Assembly (NCBI GenBank): GCA_047618505.1
Contig: JBLHLB010000172.1
Span: 1 to 8,419, forward strand
Direction of reading: 5' to 3'
Source of the DNA: JBLHLB01 sp047618505
GTDB taxonomy: Bacteria; Planctomycetota; UBA1135; GCA-002686595
Length of the DNA: 8,419 nucleotides
The notes beneath the pieces were generated by a model. The model searched no databases. It saw only the letters and a list, made by a program, of their open reading frames with translations, and was not told where the DNA came from. Position numbers and translations under genes: made by a program. Of the stretch, positions 6,301-8,419 are shown one piece after another (positions within the stretch are counted from its first letter, which is position 1; every line of letters begins with the position of its first letter).

Positions 6301-7710
6301 ATGGCCGCATCGAATCATCCCCCTTCACGGCGCGAGTTCCTGTGGAAAGCCGGCGGCGGCTTGGGCGGGATTGCCCTGGCGAACATTCTCTCAGCGGAGG
6401 GTCTACTCGAGGGGAAATTGCACCATCGGCCGCGTGCGAAGCGCGTCGTTCAATTGTTCATGTCGGGTGCCGCCAGTCAGTGCGATCTCTTCGACTACAA
6501 GCCCCTCCTAGAAGAGCGCGACGGACAGGCCTTCGACCCCGGCGGCGTGGTCGAGCTCTTCCAATCCAGCCCGGGTAACGTCATGCGTTCTCCCTGGCGT
6601 TGGAAACAGCATGGGGAATGCGGACAGTGGATGAGCGGATTGGTTCCCAACCTAGCGCGCTGCGTGGATGACATCGCCTTCTTGCACGGGATGGTTTCCA
6701 AGTCGAACGTGCACGGCCCGGCGACCTTCCTGCAGGCCTCGGGTTTTGTGAGTCCCGGTTTCCCTTCGATGGGAGCTTGGGTCGGTTACGCCCTCGGGAG
6801 CATGAATGAGGATCTGCCAGCCTTTGTGGCGTTGCCGGACTCGCGGGGCTTTCCGCCTAACGGTGCCAAAAACTGGGGAGCTGGGTTCCTACCGGCTGAA
6901 CACCAGGGAACGATGATTCGTCCGGGTTCGAAGGCACCGGTGCCGTACCTGTTTCCGCCGGATGGCTCCTTCGTGACGCAAGCGTCGGATGCCGAAGCCT
7001 TTGGTTTGTTAAAGGCCTTGAACGAGGGGCACGCGGCGGAGCGCGCAGGTGACTCGCGCTTGGAGGCGCGCATTCGATCCTATGAACTTGCCGCGCGCAT
7101 GCAGCTGAGCGCCCCAGAGGTCCTTGACGTTTCTGATGAGCCCGAGACCATGCGGCAAATGTACGGTCTCGATGATCCGTCTACCTCCGACTTTGGCCTG
7201 CGCTGCCTGACCGCGCGGCGTCTACTGGAGCGCGGCGTGCGCTTCGTGCAGATTTGGAGTGGCGCTGACAACGGCTTCCCGCGACGCAATTGGGATAGCC
7301 ATGAGGATCTTGCGCGCGACCATGGCTCCATGGGCATGGAGATGGACCGGCCCGCGGCGGCGCTCTTGATGGACCTCAAACAGCGCGGCTTGCTTGACGA
7401 CACGATCCTGTTGTGGACTACGGAGTTCGGGCGTATGCCCTGCAGTCAGGGGGTCAGCGGCCGCGACCACAACCCCTTTGGCTTCACCAACTGGCTCGCT
7501 GGCGGCGGGATTCGTGGTGGGACGCACTACGGTGAAACCGACGAGTGGTCCTATCGTGCTGTCCAAGGGCAAACGACGGTCTACGACGTGCACGCGACGA
7601 TTCTCCACTGTTTGGGGATTGACCATGAACGCTTGACCGTACGTCGCGCCGGAATCGACCGGCGTCTAACGGACGTGCACGGTCGCGTGCTCCACGAAAT
7701 CTTGAGCTGA
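6301..7710 (+). CDS. Tat-exported DUF1501 protein
   Basis: This 469-residue protein begins at ATG 6301. AAGGAG at 6289-6294 lies 6 nt upstream and overlaps the last base of the preceding gene's TGA, which decides this start over an in-frame ATG at 6244 inside that gene. The N-terminus carries a twin-arginine signal: SRREFLWK (9-16), then a Gly/Ala/Leu core to about residue 31, implying export in folded form. DUF1501 belongs with the alkaline phosphatase/sulfatase fold. Visible family motifs are KRVVQLFMSGAASQCDLFDYKP (start 48), WDSHEDL (331-337), RDHG (339-342), TTEFGR (373-378), GRDHNPFGF (387-395) and GGGIRGG. Thr, Glu, Asp and His in the last blocks could form a metal site, by analogy with the superfamily. 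Length is normal for the family. The 11-bp gap to the DUF1549/DUF1553 gene argues for co-transcription and a shared extracytoplasmic function, but the substrate is not known. Confidence 0.94.
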   Translation: MAASNHPPSRREFLWKAGGGLGGIALANILSAEGLLEGKLHHRPRAKRVVQLFMSGAASQCDLFDYKPLLEERDGQAFDPGGVVELFQSSPGNVMRSPWRWKQHGECGQWMSGLVPNLARCVDDIAFLHGMVSKSNVHGPATFLQASGFVSPGFPSMGAWVGYALGSMNEDLPAFVALPDSRGFPPNGAKNWGAGFLPAEHQGTMIRPGSKAPVPYLFPPDGSFVTQASDAEAFGLLKALNEGHAAERAGDSRLEARIRSYELAARMQLSAPEVLDVSDEPETMRQMYGLDDPSTSDFGLRCLTARRLLERGVRFVQIWSGADNGFPRRNWDSHEDLARDHGSMGMEMDRPAAALLMDLKQRGLLDDTILLWTTEFGRMPCSQGVSGRDHNPFGFTNWLAGGGIRGGTHYGETDEWSYRAVQGQTTVYDVHATILHCLGIDHERLTVRRAGIDRRLTDVHGRVLHEILS

Positions 7711-7845
7711 CTTTGCATCCCCGCAGGCAACCCGCTCGCCGGGACGGACCTGCCCCTGCTCCCACCGGAGCGCTGCCCTGTGCGCTAGCCAAGCTGGCCC
7801 GGACGCTTTGGAGATGCCCCGTCGATGGGGGGGCTAACCTCGCAG

Positions 7846-7866
7846 GAGAGCCTGAGCTCCGCTCTC
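7846..7866. other. Small hairpin after the operon
   Basis: GAGAGC (7846-7851) pairs with GCTCTC (7861-7866) around a 9-base loop. It lies about 135 bp past the DUF1501 stop and is followed by GATACT, not a T tract. It could help protect an mRNA 3' end or mark Rho-type termination, but this is weak. Confidence 0.3.
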
Positions 7867-7973
7867 GATACTGGGGCTGCACGTGTCTTCGAGCGCCACT
7901 TCGTTTGGGAGAGCCCTGCTGCTCTTGCTGGCAAGGACGCACCGGGCCCAGGGCCGCCCGGGACTAGGCTTGG

Positions 7974-7986
7974 AGGGCTTTGCCCT
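7974..7986. other. Short hairpin AGGGC-TTT-GCCCT
   Basis: Five perfect base pairs close a three-base loop in the non-coding region. It has no T tract. It is reported as a structure only; no function can be assigned. Confidence 0.25.
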
Positions 7987-8143
7987 GCCAATCCGCCCCT
8001 CGTCCCCTGCGCTGTCCAGAGAGGAGCCAGTTGGGCTTTAGATCTTCCAGGGATGGGACGATTCCTGAGCGGGTCCCCATAGGGATTACGCGTCCGCCGT
8101 TCCTGGCGCACCCCCCGCCCGGCCCCGGTACCCTGCAGCGGAT

Positions 8144-8419
8144 ATGAATACACAAGACTCCCCCCATAAGCGCTCCGTACTCCTCGGGGTCGCATTCTTG
8201 GCGGTCGCCCTGGCGGTGAACCCCTCGTCGGTGGGCCTTGGCGCCTTCAAACTCGGTCGGTCCCTGGACGAGGTTCTTGCCTCGGACACGAACCGCAACC
8301 TGGTTCTGGTCGGGCAGATTGTGTGCGCATTGGCGGGTCTGTTGCTGCTGGTCGGCATGGTTCGCCTTCCCAAGCAGGTCAACCTTCTGGGTTCCCTGGC
8401 CCTGCTCGTTCCGATTGGC
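8144..8419 (+). CDS. Membrane protein of unknown function (5' part)
   Basis: The frame is open from ATG 8144 to the window edge, giving 92 residues with no stop. After a short charged N-terminus ending HKR, residues 12-26 form one hydrophobic segment (VLLGVAFLAVALAVN). Residues 53-73 form a strong second one (LVLVGQIVCALAGLLLLVG), followed by MVRLPKQ. A third begins near residue 81 (LLGSLALLVPIG) and is cut by the edge. The loop at 35-52 is polar with several charges. The alternating pattern supports an integral membrane protein with the first tail inside by the positive-inside rule. I do not recognise the family. No strong Shine-Dalgarno precedes the ATG, so a slightly different start is possible. 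It is separated from the operon by 433 bp and is probably transcribed independently. Confidence 0.7.
   Translation, partial: MNTQDSPHKRSVLLGVAFLAVALAVNPSSVGLGAFKLGRSLDEVLASDTNRNLVLVGQIVCALAGLLLLVGMVRLPKQVNLLGSLALLVPIG

Larger units (their letters stand above)
7711..8143. other. Non-coding region after the operon
   Basis: The 433 bp between the DUF1501 stop and the next gene contain no supported gene. Open frames here read as Pro/Arg/Ala-rich random translations without ribosome binding sites. Two small perfect hairpins are visible (7846-7866 and 7974-7986), neither with a T tract. An 11-bp word, GCCCGGGACTA at 7956-7966, also occurs at 3322-3332 upstream of the operon. A terminator for the operon and a promoter for the downstream gene are expected here, but I could not place either. 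Confidence 0.5.

Noticed and set aside
7711..7967. Open frames after the DUF1501 gene as small genes
   Set aside because: They have no ribosome binding site, are rich in Pro, Arg and Ala, and overlap one another on both strands, as random GC-rich sequence does.
1..8419. A new defence, secretion or biosynthetic system across the window
   Set aside because: The genes lie in several separate transcription units on both strands. Only the DUF1549/DUF1553-DUF1501 pair is an operon, and that pair is a known planctomycete arrangement.

Overview
The window looks like a GC-rich member of the Planctomycetota; Verrucomicrobiota or a related lineage is possible. The evidence is a tandem pair typical of those groups: a very large secreted protein combining a planctomycete cytochrome c domain with DUF1549 and DUF1553, followed directly by a Tat-exported DUF1501 protein. 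A sulfatase-like lipoprotein and a small lipoprotein with a secretin-type domain fit the same picture. No rRNA, tRNA, CRISPR array or transposase gene was seen.

Layout. (1) Positions 1-1567, minus strand: a sulfatase-superfamily lipoprotein whose 3' end lies outside the window. It has Thr where sulfatases carry the Cys/Ser that matures to formylglycine. (2) Positions 1837-2865, plus strand: a decayed gene for a secreted two-repeat protein. It is broken by three single-base losses, two in-frame TAG codons and a 158-bp hairpin element flanked by CTAG. Removing the element plus one CTAG (162 bp) restores the reading frame exactly. (3) Positions 2866-2947: a 13-bp tandem repeat and a weak terminator hairpin between convergent genes. 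(4) Positions 2948-3265, minus strand: a small lipoprotein with one secretin N-type domain. (5) Positions 3266-3523: a divergent intergenic region. (6) Positions 3524-6289 and 6301-7710, plus strand: the DUF1549/DUF1553 and DUF1501 genes, 11 bp apart, with the second gene's Shine-Dalgarno touching the first gene's stop codon. (7) Positions 7711-8143: non-coding, with small hairpins only. (8) Position 8144 to the right edge: the start of a membrane protein of unknown function.

How the genes fit together. The DUF1549/DUF1553 and DUF1501 genes form a clear two-gene operon. Both products are exported, one through a Sec-type signal and one through a Tat-type signal, so they probably work together outside the cytoplasm. 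In planctomycetes such pairs are abundant and often sit near sulfatases and carbohydrate-degradation genes, but their biochemical role is not established. The discoidin-like insert in the large protein suggests a surface or carbohydrate-binding role. The sulfatase-like gene is on the other strand and is not part of the operon.

I found no convincing new multi-gene system. The most distinctive observations are the precise, frame-neutral hairpin insertion in a dead gene, the internally duplicated unknown protein that can be rebuilt from that gene, and the sulfatase homologue lacking a formylglycine precursor residue.
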